Positions 27,325 through 36,165 of a stretch of 64,000 nucleotides of DNA are shown here, piece by piece. Position numbers and translations under genes: made by a program. The stretch spans positions 33,505 to 97,504 of the forward strand of contig NZ_HG424458.1 in assembly GCF_000336385.2 (NCBI RefSeq). The letters are read 5' to 3'. The stretch's first letter is position 1. Each line of letters opens with the position of its first letter. The notes under the pieces were generated by a model. The model was not told where the DNA came from. It worked only from the letters and a program-made list of their open reading frames with translations, and did not search any database. The stretch is from Lysobacter antibioticus HS124. Lineage in GTDB: Bacteria; Pseudomonadota; Gammaproteobacteria; Xanthomonadales; Xanthomonadaceae.

Positions 27325-30005
27325 ACAGAGTCGTCGTCGCACATACCCCGTTGCCCGCGGACAGCCTGCGTTTCCGCAGCCTGCGCGGCACCGAGCAGCT
27401 GTCCTCGCTGTACGAGTTCACCGTCGAACTGGTTTCGGACGATCCGACCATCGACATGAAATCGTTGCTCGGCAAAGCCCTCACCCTCGAAATCGAAACC
27501 CAGAACCACGACCGCCGCCACCTGTGCGGGCAGATCGTGCGTTGCGAACTCAGCGGGCGCGAAACCGAAACCCCGCGCAGCTACATCTACACCCTGACCC
27601 TGCGTCCCAGCCTGTGGTACCTGACCAGGACCATCGACTGCCGCATCTTCCAGAACAAGAACGTGCTCGACATCCTCGACGAGGTGTTCGCCAAATACGG
27701 CTTCCCGGTGCAAAAGCGGGTGTCGGCCAACTATCGGAACTGGGAGTATTGCGTCCAGTATCAGGAAACCGACTTCGCCTTCGTCAGCCGGCTGATGGAG
27801 CACGAGGGCATCTACTACTACTTCAAGCACGAGTTGGGCCAGCAGACCCTGGTGTTGGCCGACGAGTTGGGATCGCACGACGAGTTGCCCGGCTACGCCA
27901 CCCTGCCCTATATCTCGCACGACCGCCTGGCGCTGCAGGACGAACCCGGCATCGACCAGTGGCGCAGCGCCGAGGAGGTCCGCTCCGGCGTCTACAGCGT
28001 CGACGACTACGACTTCAAGAAACCCGGCGCCAAACTCGGGCAGTCGTTGGCCCATGAGATGGAGCACGACCACGCCCAGTTCGAGAAATACATCTGGCAG
28101 GGCGGCTACATCGAGGCCGATCAAGGGGCCCACTACGCGCGCATCCGCCTGGAAGCCGAGCAGGCCGAGCATGCGCGCATCCGCGCCCACAGCACCGTAC
28201 GCGCGATCGCCTGCGGCGGACTGTTCTCGCTGACCGGTTGCCCGCGCGACAACGAGAACCGCCAGTACCTGATCGTCGCGGCCGACTACGACCTGCGCGA
28301 AGGCGGCTACGCCACCGGCAGCAACGACGCCCGCTACGACATCGATTTCACCGTCCAACCGGCGCAACTGCCGTTCCGCGCCGCCTGCGCCACGCCGGTG
28401 CCCAAGGCGACCGGCCCGCAGACCGCGGTGGTGGTCGGCCCGCCGGGACAGATCATCTGGACCGACCAGTACAGCCGGGTCAAGCTGCAGTTCCGCTGGG
28501 ACCGCTACGGCAACAGCGACGAGAACAGTTCCTGCTGGGTGCGCGTGTCCGACGCCTGGGCCGGCACCAACTACGGTTCGGTGCACGTGCCGCGCATCGG
28601 CCAGGAGGTGGTGGTCGACTTCCTCAACGGCCAGATGGACCGGCCGCTGATCACCGGACGCATCTACAACGCAGACCAGATGCCGCCGTTCGAAATGCCG
28701 GTGTCCTGCACCCAGAGCGGATTCGTCACCCGCACTCCCGGCGGCGGGCCGGAGAACGCCAACATGCTGCGCTTCGAGGACAAGAAGGGCAGCGAGCAAG
28801 TCCGGTTGCACGCCGAGCGCGACTACGACGTCTCCGCCGAACACGATTCGACCCTCACCGTAGCCAACAAGCTACTGGTCACGGTCGGCACCATCCTGAC
28901 TCCCCACGATGGCCAGCAAAGCCCACTGCCGCTGCTCAATGGGGGGGCGGCAGGCACTCTGCCCCCAACCGCGCCCGGGGTGGTGCCGGATACCAACATC
29001 GTCACCATGGCCGGCCAGGCCCAGCAGGCCAAGGCGGGCAGCGCCGCGGCGGCGGCGGCGGCCAGCGCGCAGGGCGTGGAAATGCCCCCGCCGGAGCGGC
29101 AGCACACCAGCCAGGTCGACGCGGAGAACCCGGCGAACGTCTCTTCCGGGCTGTCCGACATCAGCGAGAAGATCAGCAGCGAAGCGGCGAGCATGTTCAG
29201 CGTGTCCGTGCAGGGCCTGAGCGTCAACGCCGTGTTCGGAAACACCGTCTCGATCACTACAGGCACCCAGACCAGCATCCTCAACGGAAGCTCGTTCTCG
29301 GACATCAACGGCAACAGCACCAGCTTCCTGAACGGCCACAGTTTCTCGATGACCAACGGCAGCACCGAATCGATCACCAACGGATCGACCGTATCGCTGA
29401 CTCACGGCAACGCGGCCTCGGTGCTCATGGGCAGCTCGCATTCGACCACCATGGGCAGCACTTGGTCGTTCACGAAGGGCAATGCCACCTCGACGACGGT
29501 AGGAAACACGTTCTCGACCACTCAAGGCAACGCCACTTCGCTGACCGTCGGAAACGTCACATCCACCACGGAAGGGAATATCACCAGCACCACCATCGGC
29601 AACGTCACGTCGACGAAGATGGCGAACGACACCTCGACCACGATCGGAAACGTCACCTCCACCATCATTTCCAACGAGACCAACCTGACCGTCGGAAACA
29701 AGACGTTGACCACCATCGGAACAAAGACAGAACTGACGGTCAGCGATACCAGTTCCACTTACATCGGCAACAAGAATGAGCTGACCGTTGGAACGAACCA
29801 GAGCATGAAGATCGGAGCCAGCACCACTATCAATGCCACGCACGCCAATAACATCAACGCATCGAGCATGAACGTAAACGGCCTGTCCGTCAGCCAGACA
29901 GGATTGAGCATCAGCTATACCCAATACGGCTATAGCCAGACGGCCGTCGATCTCAAGCAAATGCAGAGCTCGGTCGAGATGGTGGGAAACAAGATGATCA
30001 TGTAA
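27321..30005 (+). CDS. vgrG: T6SS spike protein VgrG (TssI) with long octapeptide-repeat C-terminus
   Basis: An 894-residue spike protein that caps the Hcp tube as a trimer. The start ATG at 27321 overlaps the clpV stop. The gp27-like part spans about 1-365 (SSLYEFTVELVSDD, CVQYQETDFAFVSRLMEHEGIYYYF). The gp5 OB domain follows at about 369-460 (QYSRVKLQFRWDRYG, CWVRVSDAWAGTNYGSVHVPRIGQEV split across the domain). Then come a short beta-rich part, an Ala-rich linker with eight Ala in nine residues (about 566-610), and 24 consecutive octapeptides (640-831) of the form G[NST]xxSxTx. The 63-residue tail has no recognised enzyme domain. Octads are the building unit of the gp5 beta-prism needle, so this VgrG should have a long needle. 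It is followed by a DUF2169 spike module. Confidence 0.95.
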   Translation: MNRVVVAHTPLPADSLRFRSLRGTEQLSSLYEFTVELVSDDPTIDMKSLLGKALTLEIETQNHDRRHLCGQIVRCELSGRETETPRSYIYTLTLRPSLWYLTRTIDCRIFQNKNVLDILDEVFAKYGFPVQKRVSANYRNWEYCVQYQETDFAFVSRLMEHEGIYYYFKHELGQQTLVLADELGSHDELPGYATLPYISHDRLALQDEPGIDQWRSAEEVRSGVYSVDDYDFKKPGAKLGQSLAHEMEHDHAQFEKYIWQGGYIEADQGAHYARIRLEAEQAEHARIRAHSTVRAIACGGLFSLTGCPRDNENRQYLIVAADYDLREGGYATGSNDARYDIDFTVQPAQLPFRAACATPVPKATGPQTAVVVGPPGQIIWTDQYSRVKLQFRWDRYGNSDENSSCWVRVSDAWAGTNYGSVHVPRIGQEVVVDFLNGQMDRPLITGRIYNADQMPPFEMPVSCTQSGFVTRTPGGGPENANMLRFEDKKGSEQVRLHAERDYDVSAEHDSTLTVANKLLVTVGTILTPHDGQQSPLPLLNGGAAGTLPPTAPGVVPDTNIVTMAGQAQQAKAGSAAAAAAASAQGVEMPPPERQHTSQVDAENPANVSSGLSDISEKISSEAASMFSVSVQGLSVNAVFGNTVSITTGTQTSILNGSSFSDINGNSTSFLNGHSFSMTNGSTESITNGSTVSLTHGNAASVLMGSSHSTTMGSTWSFTKGNATSTTVGNTFSTTQGNATSLTVGNVTSTTEGNITSTTIGNVTSTKMANDTSTTIGNVTSTIISNETNLTVGNKTLTTIGTKTELTVSDTSSTYIGNKNELTVGTNQSMKIGASTTINATHANNINASSMNVNGLSVSQTGLSISYTQYGYSQTAVDLKQMQSSVEMVGNKMIM
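29238..29813 (+). repeat. 24 octapeptide repeats within vgrG
   Basis: The coding sequence gives 24 uninterrupted 8-residue units from GNTVSITT to GTNQSMKI. Gly is at position 1 in 21 of 24 units, Asn, Ser or Thr is common at position 2, and Ser is common at position 5. The DNA is less GC-rich than the rest of the gene. The pattern fits stacked strands of a trimeric beta-prism. Confidence 0.9.
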
Positions 30006-30083
30006 GCCCGACGTTGCCCGTATCCGAGCGGTGCCGTCGCGCCGCTTCCCCTTCTTGCGCCGCTGGCGCCGCACGCATCGACC

Positions 30084-32654
30084 ATGAGAACGACCAAGCC
30101 CACCCACCTGAGCTATCTCACCCGCTGCTTCCGCGATCGCGGAAGCGAGCATCTCGGCCTGGCGGTAGCGGCGCTCGTTAATCTCGGCGCCAAGCCAAAG
30201 CTGGGGTCGGATCAGGATTTGTGGCGACTGGTCGGCGAGGAGGTCTCGCCGATGCCGCTCGACGAGGCCGTGCCCAAAGGCTGTGCGGAGTACCTGGTCA
30301 GCGGCTACGCCTATCCGGAGCCCGGGCAGGCCAGCGCCGGACGCGGCCATGTCCGGGTGAGGATCGCCGGCAAGGAGAAGCGATTGCAAGTACACGGCGA
30401 CCGCTGCTGGCTCAATGCATTCGAAACCAGCGACCCCGTTCCCTACGATCGCATGCGGCTGGACTGGAAACACGCCTACGGCGGCCCGGGCTACGACGCA
30501 AACCCAGACGGGATCGGCGCATCCGGCGCCGCCACGGGAGAAACCGGGCTGCGCCGCGTGCCCAACGTGGAATACGCCGACTACGCCCAGGGGCGCGCAG
30601 GCGCGGAGACGGCGCCTGCCAGCTTCGCCCCGCTGCCGCCGGCATGGCCGCAGCGCAGTGCGCTGTATGGCCGGACCGACGACCATTGGCTGAAACACGA
30701 CTATCCAGGCCTGCCGCGCGATCACGACCGTCGCTACTACAATCTCGCTCCGGCGGATCAGCAACTTGCCGGCTGCAGCGCATTTCCCAGCGCCGCCGAG
30801 TACGAAATACTCGGAATGCATCCCGAACGCGCGCGTCTGCACGGACGCTTGCCGGCGCTGCGGGCGCGCGCGTTCGTCCTGCGCCGTGGCGGCGACGAGC
30901 TGGAAGAGATGGCGCTGCGCCTGACCACCGCGTGGTTTTTCCCCCACCGCGAGCAGGCGATCCTGATCTATCACGGACAAGTCCAGGTCCAGGCCTTCGA
31001 TGCCAGCGACCTGTTCGGCCTCCTGCTCGCAGGCGAACAGGAGGGGCAAGAACGGCCGCTGTCCTGGTACCGGCAGGTGCTGCAATGGCGCAACGATCCG
31101 ACCCACGGCGCCCTGTACTGCCTGCGCGACCGCGATCTGCTGCCGGTGGAATGGCTGCCCGATGCTGCCGAGACCGGAACGCGCAGCGTCGCGCCCAGGT
31201 TGCAGCGCGAACTGGACCAGGCAAAGCGGCGATTGCACGAGGTACCGCCGCCCGGTCACGGCGTCGACGCCCTGCCCGATCCCGAGTTGAAGGTGCAGGC
31301 GTTGCCCGCCGTCGATGCCCTGCCCGAATTTGTCCAGCAGACCCAGCGCCGCAGCGAGCGAGAACTCGCCGAGATCCGCAAGATCTCTGCTGACGCCTTG
31401 GCCGAAGAGCACATCGGACGCGCACGCAGCGCGGCATCGCCGCACGGCAAGAGCGTCGCCTCGCCCCCCGCACCGTACGGACCGCCGAAGTTGGCTCGGC
31501 CGGATTTGAGCGTGACGACCGAGCATGCGCCCAGGGGCTGCGACGCCGCCGCGCTCGAACGCCATCTGCAGCGATGCGAAAGCGATCTTCTCGTCGGATA
31601 CCGCCTCTCGGCCCAGCACCAGGCGCCCGCGCCGCGCCTGGACGCAGCCGCATCCGAGGCCCTGCGCGAACGCGTCGCCGCCGCTCACGCCCGCGGCGAC
31701 GCACTGGCCGCGATCGACTTGACCGGCGCCGACCTGCGCGGCCTGAACTTGCGCGGCGCCCGCCTCGAAGGAGCGCTGCTGGAAGGCGCCGACCTGTCCG
31801 ATGCCGACCTGTCGTCGGCATGCCTGGACGAGGCCGTCCTTGTGCGCTGCAACCTCACCCGCACCCGCCTGTCGGCCGCGGCCGGCAGGCGCAGCAACTT
31901 CGCCCAGGCCATCTGCGAAGAAACCGACTTCAGCCGCTGCGAACTGGACGAGGCCAATTTCGAAGGAGTACGACTGCATCGCTGCACGTTCTCGTCGGCC
32001 ACTGTGCAGCGCGGCCGCTTCGACCGCGCCATGCTCGACAGGATCGACTTCGGCGCCGCCCAACTCAGTCAGCTGATGCTGATCGGGAATACCCTGAACG
32101 ATATCGACCTGCGACGGGCGAAACTGCGCAAGATCGTGTTCAGCCAGTGCCGATTGCGCGATATCGATCTGTCGGACTCCGATATCGAGAACTTAGCGTT
32201 GCTGGGCACCCAGGTGGAAGGCGATATTCGCCTGCTGCGCGCCCGTGTTTGCAAGGCGGCCCTGGGCGGCGCGGTTTTGCCTCGGATCGATTTCAGCCAT
32301 GCCTGCCTGACCGAGGTCAACTTTCGCGACGCCCGGCTGCGCGGCGCGCGTTTCGTCTCGGCTCAGATCCGCGCAAGCGACCTAACCGACGCCGATCTGA
32401 GCGAAGCCGACCTCAGTCGGGTCAAGATCCACGACGGACTGATGGTTCGGACCACGCTTCGCGGCGCCGACCTGAGCTCGTCCGACCTGATCGGCGCCTA
32501 TCTCCGCGGCGCACATCTGGAGGGCGCGATTCTGGAATCCGCCAATCTGTTCAGGGCCCACCTCTCCGAGGTATCGCTCGACCGGAGCACGCGCCTGCAC
32601 GGCGCTTATCTGGAGAAAAGCATCGCCTACCCTGCACGGGAGCAATCCCTGTGA
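30084..32654 (+). CDS. DUF2169 protein fused to pentapeptide repeats (T6SS spike-module adaptor candidate)
   Basis: An 856-residue cytoplasmic protein. The first 300 or so residues match the DUF2169 plan: THLSYLTRCFRDRG-type opening, WRLVGEEVSPMPLDEAVPKGCAEYLVSG, RMRLDWKHAYGGPGYDANPDGIG, and LPRDHDRRYYNLAPADQ. A variable middle (about 350-540) follows, then pentapeptide repeats from about 545 to 850 (ADLRGLNLRGARLEGALLEG pattern) that should form a right-handed beta-helix. DUF2169 proteins occur in T6SS loci next to vgrG and DUF4150 genes and in some systems act as adaptors loading effectors onto the spike. No catalytic motif is visible. It is coupled by a GTGA overlap to a second pentapeptide protein. 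Confidence 0.9.
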   Translation: MRTTKPTHLSYLTRCFRDRGSEHLGLAVAALVNLGAKPKLGSDQDLWRLVGEEVSPMPLDEAVPKGCAEYLVSGYAYPEPGQASAGRGHVRVRIAGKEKRLQVHGDRCWLNAFETSDPVPYDRMRLDWKHAYGGPGYDANPDGIGASGAATGETGLRRVPNVEYADYAQGRAGAETAPASFAPLPPAWPQRSALYGRTDDHWLKHDYPGLPRDHDRRYYNLAPADQQLAGCSAFPSAAEYEILGMHPERARLHGRLPALRARAFVLRRGGDELEEMALRLTTAWFFPHREQAILIYHGQVQVQAFDASDLFGLLLAGEQEGQERPLSWYRQVLQWRNDPTHGALYCLRDRDLLPVEWLPDAAETGTRSVAPRLQRELDQAKRRLHEVPPPGHGVDALPDPELKVQALPAVDALPEFVQQTQRRSERELAEIRKISADALAEEHIGRARSAASPHGKSVASPPAPYGPPKLARPDLSVTTEHAPRGCDAAALERHLQRCESDLLVGYRLSAQHQAPAPRLDAAASEALRERVAAAHARGDALAAIDLTGADLRGLNLRGARLEGALLEGADLSDADLSSACLDEAVLVRCNLTRTRLSAAAGRRSNFAQAICEETDFSRCELDEANFEGVRLHRCTFSSATVQRGRFDRAMLDRIDFGAAQLSQLMLIGNTLNDIDLRRAKLRKIVFSQCRLRDIDLSDSDIENLALLGTQVEGDIRLLRARVCKAALGGAVLPRIDFSHACLTEVNFRDARLRGARFVSAQIRASDLTDADLSEADLSRVKIHDGLMVRTTLRGADLSSSDLIGAYLRGAHLEGAILESANLFRAHLSEVSLDRSTRLHGAYLEKSIAYPAREQSL

Positions 32655-33721
32655 GCCCCGAACTGGCCGACCTTGTCGATCGTCTGGCAGAGACCGGAAC
32701 GGTCGCGGAGCTGTCGCTGCACGGCGCCGACCTGATCGGCGCCGATCTCTCCAGCGCGACATTCGATCGCATCGATTTCTCTTACGCACGACTCCGCAAT
32801 GCGCATTTCTCAGACTGCGTATTCCTGGACTGCCGATTCGATCATGGCGAACTGGAAGCCATCCGATTGGACACCTGCCGCTTCGACCGCGGCAGCTTCG
32901 ACCGGTCCCGCTGGCTGCGTGCGCGCTTGAACGGCTGCGTCTTCCGCGACATCAGCGCCAACGGCATCGAACTGCGCGGGGCGCGCATCGACCAATCCCA
33001 ATGGTTCAACGGCGACCTGCGTCAGTCCGTACTGCGCGAAGCCGATATCGAGCGCTCGTTCTTCGCCGGCACTACCTTCGAGCAGGCCGACCTGCAGGCG
33101 TCGAAGTTGCGCCAGGTCGGCTTCGACGGCATCGATCTGCGCGGCGCGGACCTCGTTGGCGCCTCATTGGACCAGGTCGCGTTGTTCGACTGCGACCTCA
33201 GCGGAAAGGTGCTGCGCGGGCTGCGCATGCCTCGCACTCAGTTCGTACGTACCCGTCTCGCCGGCATCGATTTGTCCGGTGCTGACCTGACCCAGTGCAA
33301 CTTCCAGGGCGCCGATCTGCGCGGCGCCCGCCTGGAAGCGGCGGCGGCAGCCTATGCCAACTATTCCGGCGCCGACCTCAGCGATGCGCACTGCCAATCC
33401 GCGTACTTCGCCAACAGCCTGTGGTTGGAAGCACGCCTGGACCGGGCCGATCTCAGCGGAACCGACCTGGAATCGGCTTCGATGATGCGCGCCTCTGCAG
33501 TCGGTACGCGTTTCTCCCACGCTCGCCTCAAGCAGGCCGACTTGTCCTACGCCGACTGCTCGCAAGCCGACTTCGCCGGCGCCTCGTTCGCCGCGACCCG
33601 CGTGCATCGCGCCAGCCTTCCCCGCGGCGCTTGGCGGCGGCAACCCGGTGTCGTCTTCCAGGACGCGGATCTCTACGCGGCCGAGTCTTGGTCGGAACGC
33701 CGAGACGCTCTCTACGAATGA
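32651..33721 (+). CDS. Pentapeptide-repeat protein of the T6SS spike module
   Basis: A 356-residue protein starting at GTG 32651, which overlaps the stop of the DUF2169 gene. Almost the whole length is pentapeptide repeats of A(D/N)LXX type, for example ADLIGADLSSATFDRIDF, VGFDGIDLRGADLVGASL and ADLTQCNFQGADLRGARLEA. A right-handed quadrilateral beta-helix is expected. No signal peptide or catalytic motif is seen. It resembles the C-terminal half of the preceding protein, suggesting duplication or a split two-part scaffold. Role in effector docking is inferred from position between DUF2169 and DUF3540 genes. Confidence 0.9.
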   Translation: MSPELADLVDRLAETGTVAELSLHGADLIGADLSSATFDRIDFSYARLRNAHFSDCVFLDCRFDHGELEAIRLDTCRFDRGSFDRSRWLRARLNGCVFRDISANGIELRGARIDQSQWFNGDLRQSVLREADIERSFFAGTTFEQADLQASKLRQVGFDGIDLRGADLVGASLDQVALFDCDLSGKVLRGLRMPRTQFVRTRLAGIDLSGADLTQCNFQGADLRGARLEAAAAAYANYSGADLSDAHCQSAYFANSLWLEARLDRADLSGTDLESASMMRASAVGTRFSHARLKQADLSYADCSQADFAGASFAATRVHRASLPRGAWRRQPGVVFQDADLYAAESWSERRDALYE

Positions 33722-33732
33722 AGGAGTCCATC

Positions 33733-34428
33733 ATGCTGCAAGACATCAGGTCGCAAGATCCGGACAGCGCGGTTTCGGTCCTGTCCGAGCTACTGAATCA
33801 CGACGGGAGCCCTTGGTCCGGTGCGGCAAACGTAGTCGCGATCGACGAGCAAGGAGGGCTCGTGATCGATCGTCAGAACCGGCGGCTGCATTGCCGTCGC
33901 GCCTACAGCTGTCTGACGCCGCCCGAAACCGGCGACCGGGTCTGGGTCGTCTCCGACGGGCGCACCGAACATTATGTCTGTGCGGTGTTGCACCGCCCCG
34001 ATGCGGGCCCGGTCCGATTGCAGGTACAGGGCGACCTGGAGCTCCAGGCCATCGGCGGCGAGCTGCGCCTGCATGCCGATACCCACCTGTCCCTATGCAG
34101 CAACGAGACGCTGCATGCCCAAGCCGACACCATCGCCATCGCCGGCCGCGAAGCGCGCATCGATGCGGACGCAGCGCAAGCCAGCTGCGGCCGAATCGAA
34201 ACCCGGGTCGGCTTGTGGCGACTGGTCGGCCGGGTGCTGGAGTCCGCCGCCGAACGCATCGTCCAGGCTAGCCGCCACAGCGTCCGCACGGTCGAGACCG
34301 TCGATTGCCTGCGTTCCGGGCAGATCGATTACACCGCCGCCACCGATGCGCGCCTGCATGCCGAGCACACCATCGTCACCGCCTCGAAATTGGCCAAGTT
34401 AGACGGCGAACAAGTGCATATCGGCTGA
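33733..34428 (+). CDS. DUF3540-family T6SS spike-module protein
   Basis: A 231-residue protein. I chose the ATG at 33733 because AAGGAG lies 6 nt upstream; another ATG at 33718 overlaps the previous stop. The arrangement fits DUF3540: a small OB-like N-terminal domain (VIDRQNRRLHCRRAYSCL, TGDRVWVVSDG), then short beta-strand repeats (LQVQGDLELQAIGGELRLHA, IDYTAATDARLHAEHTIVTA) ending in DGEQVHIG. This looks like a small gp5/VgrG-like beta-helical piece. Such proteins sit between pentapeptide and DUF4150 genes in T6SS clusters and probably form part of the spike tip assembly. Confidence 0.8.
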   Translation: MLQDIRSQDPDSAVSVLSELLNHDGSPWSGAANVVAIDEQGGLVIDRQNRRLHCRRAYSCLTPPETGDRVWVVSDGRTEHYVCAVLHRPDAGPVRLQVQGDLELQAIGGELRLHADTHLSLCSNETLHAQADTIAIAGREARIDADAAQASCGRIETRVGLWRLVGRVLESAAERIVQASRHSVRTVETVDCLRSGQIDYTAATDARLHAEHTIVTASKLAKLDGEQVHIG

Positions 34429-34489
34429 TCGCCGATCGAATGCATGTCCACCGCTGGTCTTCCTCCGCTTTCGCACCAGGGCCTCCGCC

Positions 34490-34876
34490 ATGACCATGCC
34501 TGCAAATACGACATCAAGCGGATTCTGTTTCGCCATTTCGGTCAACTTCACCATCGTTCTAGTACCGGTTCCATTCCCGAACATGGGGCACCGAAGCAGC
34601 GCAGCGCCCAACGTCACGAATATTTTCATCGTCAACGCTTTGGCCTGCAATTTGGCCACGCTCATCATGATGAGCGTCGGCGATCAACAGGGCGTCGTGG
34701 GCGGCGTGGCTTCGGGCACTGTCGGATCGACCTGCCAGAACATCAAAGGCTCCAGCAAGGTGAGCGTCGGCTGTATGCCGGCCACGTGCCTATCCCATCC
34801 GACCAGGCAGAACTCCACCAATACCGTGGGCTGCGATGCGTCGCCTTGCCAGGCCAAGGTGTTTTTTTGCCCTTGA
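34490..34876 (+). CDS. DUF4150 PAAR-like protein (spike tip)
   Basis: A 128-residue protein matching the DUF4150 (PAAR-like) family: NTTSSGFCFAISVNFTIVLVPVPFPNMG at the start (in two parts, NTTSSGFCFA and VPVPFPNMG), SVGDQQGVVGGVASGTVGS in the middle, and SSKVSVGCMPATC then NSTNTVGC near the end. It has seven Cys residues. PAAR-like proteins sharpen the VgrG tip and can carry effectors. This copy has no extra C-terminal domain, so it is a tip without a fused toxin. It is the only PAAR-type gene in the window. Confidence 0.85.
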   Translation: MTMPANTTSSGFCFAISVNFTIVLVPVPFPNMGHRSSAAPNVTNIFIVNALACNLATLIMMSVGDQQGVVGGVASGTVGSTCQNIKGSSKVSVGCMPATCLSHPTRQNSTNTVGCDASPCQAKVFFCP

Positions 34877-34914
34877 ATCCATACCGGCTTTTTGCCGCCT
34901 ATCCCTAGAAAACG

Positions 34915-36165
34915 ATGCGATCTGCCATGAACCCGTTCGTGCGTCCGCTCTCGTTGTCGTTTGCGCTTCTGCTGGGCGGTTGCGCCGGCCTGAAGACTCA
35001 GGTCGCGCCGCCCTACGACCTGGACATCCGCGTCGCTGCCGACGCCAACCGCAACGCGCGCGGCGAAGCCGCGCCGGTGCTGGTCGCGATCTACGAGCTC
35101 AAGGCCGATACGGCGTTCTCCAACGCGGACTATCCGCAGTTGCAGGACGACGACAAGAGCGCGCTCGGTCCCGATCTGCTGGGCGGCGAGCAGTTGATCC
35201 TGCACCCGGGCGAGCAACGCCGCCTGCGCCGCAAGGGCAATGCCGAAGCGCGCCTGATCGGCGTCGCGGTCGGCTACCGCGAGCAGGGCAAGCCGTGGAA
35301 GGCCACGGTCGCCCTGCCCTCGGCCAAGGACAAGTACTTCCAGATCAAATCGGGCCGCCGGCTGCTCCAAGTCGATATCGGCGCCGGCGGGTTGCGATTG
35401 CTCGCCGACCGGCGCGATCGGCCCGAACCCGCGCCGCCGCGCGCGGCGCGCGCGGCGAAAGCGGCTTCGAAGATCGCAACTTCGATCGCTGAAACGGCCT
35501 CGAAGGCCGCTTCGACAACCGCCGGCGCCACTTCGACGATCGCCTCGACGATCTCCGCCGTCGCATCCAGAACCGTTCCGACCATCCCACCGGCCGCCTC
35601 GAAGGCGGTCTCGACGATCGCCGCCGCAGCGCCAACGGCCGTCCCGACGCCTGTGTCGCCGGCTTCGAAAGCCGCTTCGGCCATGAACTCGACATCAGCG
35701 GCGGCCACCTCGGCGATCGCTGCGGCGATCGCGAGGAAGCCCTCGCCGCCCGCCGCGGCGACCTCGAAGGCCGTTTCGATCATCGCCGAAAAGACCTCGA
35801 AAGCTGGCCCCACGGCCCCGGCGACCGCGGCGAAGACTGCTACGGCGGCGAAAGCCGCCCCATCGACCGCTGTAACAGCCTCGAAGAACGTCCCGCCGGC
35901 CGTCACGCCGACGCCGAAGTCCGCTGCCACGACGCTTAAGACCACCCCCGCCGCTGCCGCAGCGCCTTCCAGGACCCGACCGACGGCCGCCGCCCCCACA
36001 CCGCAAAGCGGACCGAGCACCAAGCCCAAAGCCGGTTCTCGAGTGCGCTCGCGGTCGCCCGTGCCGGGCCAAGCGCAATCGCCCGCCAATCCGCAGACGT
36101 ACCCGGCCGACGCCATACCCGCGCCCTCTCCCTCGACTCCATCCAGCCAGCGGAACCGCAAATGA
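34915..36165 (+). CDS. tssJ: T6SS outer-membrane lipoprotein TssJ with long low-complexity tail
   Basis: A 416-residue lipoprotein. An N-terminal signal with lipobox LLLGGC gives a lipidated Cys near residue 23. Residues up to about 165 match TssJ (YDLDIRVAADANRNARGEAAPVLVAIYEL, LGGEQLILHPGEQRRL, KYFQIKSGRRLL). From about 170 to the end runs an Ala/Ser/Thr/Pro/Lys-rich tail of about 245 residues with imperfect ASKA and STIA repeats. Typical TssJ proteins stop after the core, so the tail is unusual. The end overlaps the tssK start by ATGA, and the frame is open throughout, so I think the tail is translated. TssJ anchors TssM in the outer membrane; the tail could span or bind the periplasmic wall. 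Confidence 0.9.
   Translation: MRSAMNPFVRPLSLSFALLLGGCAGLKTQVAPPYDLDIRVAADANRNARGEAAPVLVAIYELKADTAFSNADYPQLQDDDKSALGPDLLGGEQLILHPGEQRRLRRKGNAEARLIGVAVGYREQGKPWKATVALPSAKDKYFQIKSGRRLLQVDIGAGGLRLLADRRDRPEPAPPRAARAAKAASKIATSIAETASKAASTTAGATSTIASTISAVASRTVPTIPPAASKAVSTIAAAAPTAVPTPVSPASKAASAMNSTSAAATSAIAAAIARKPSPPAAATSKAVSIIAEKTSKAGPTAPATAAKTATAAKAAPSTAVTASKNVPPAVTPTPKSAATTLKTTPAAAAAPSRTRPTAAAPTPQSGPSTKPKAGSRVRSRSPVPGQAQSPANPQTYPADAIPAPSPSTPSSQRNRK

Noticed and set aside
29238..29813. DNA repeat array resembling a CRISPR or VNTR
   Set aside because: The period is 24 nt and coding; the units are too divergent at the DNA level, with no spacers.
28872..32063. A long minus-strand open frame opposite vgrG and the DUF2169 gene
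   Set aside because: Shadow of two well-supported genes. Its repetitive part is only the mirror of the octapeptide array.
35424..36162. TssJ tail as a frameshift artefact
   Set aside because: The frame stays open for 740 nt and ends exactly in the ATGA overlap with tssK, and the composition is consistent along the tail. A frameshift would not be expected to do this.
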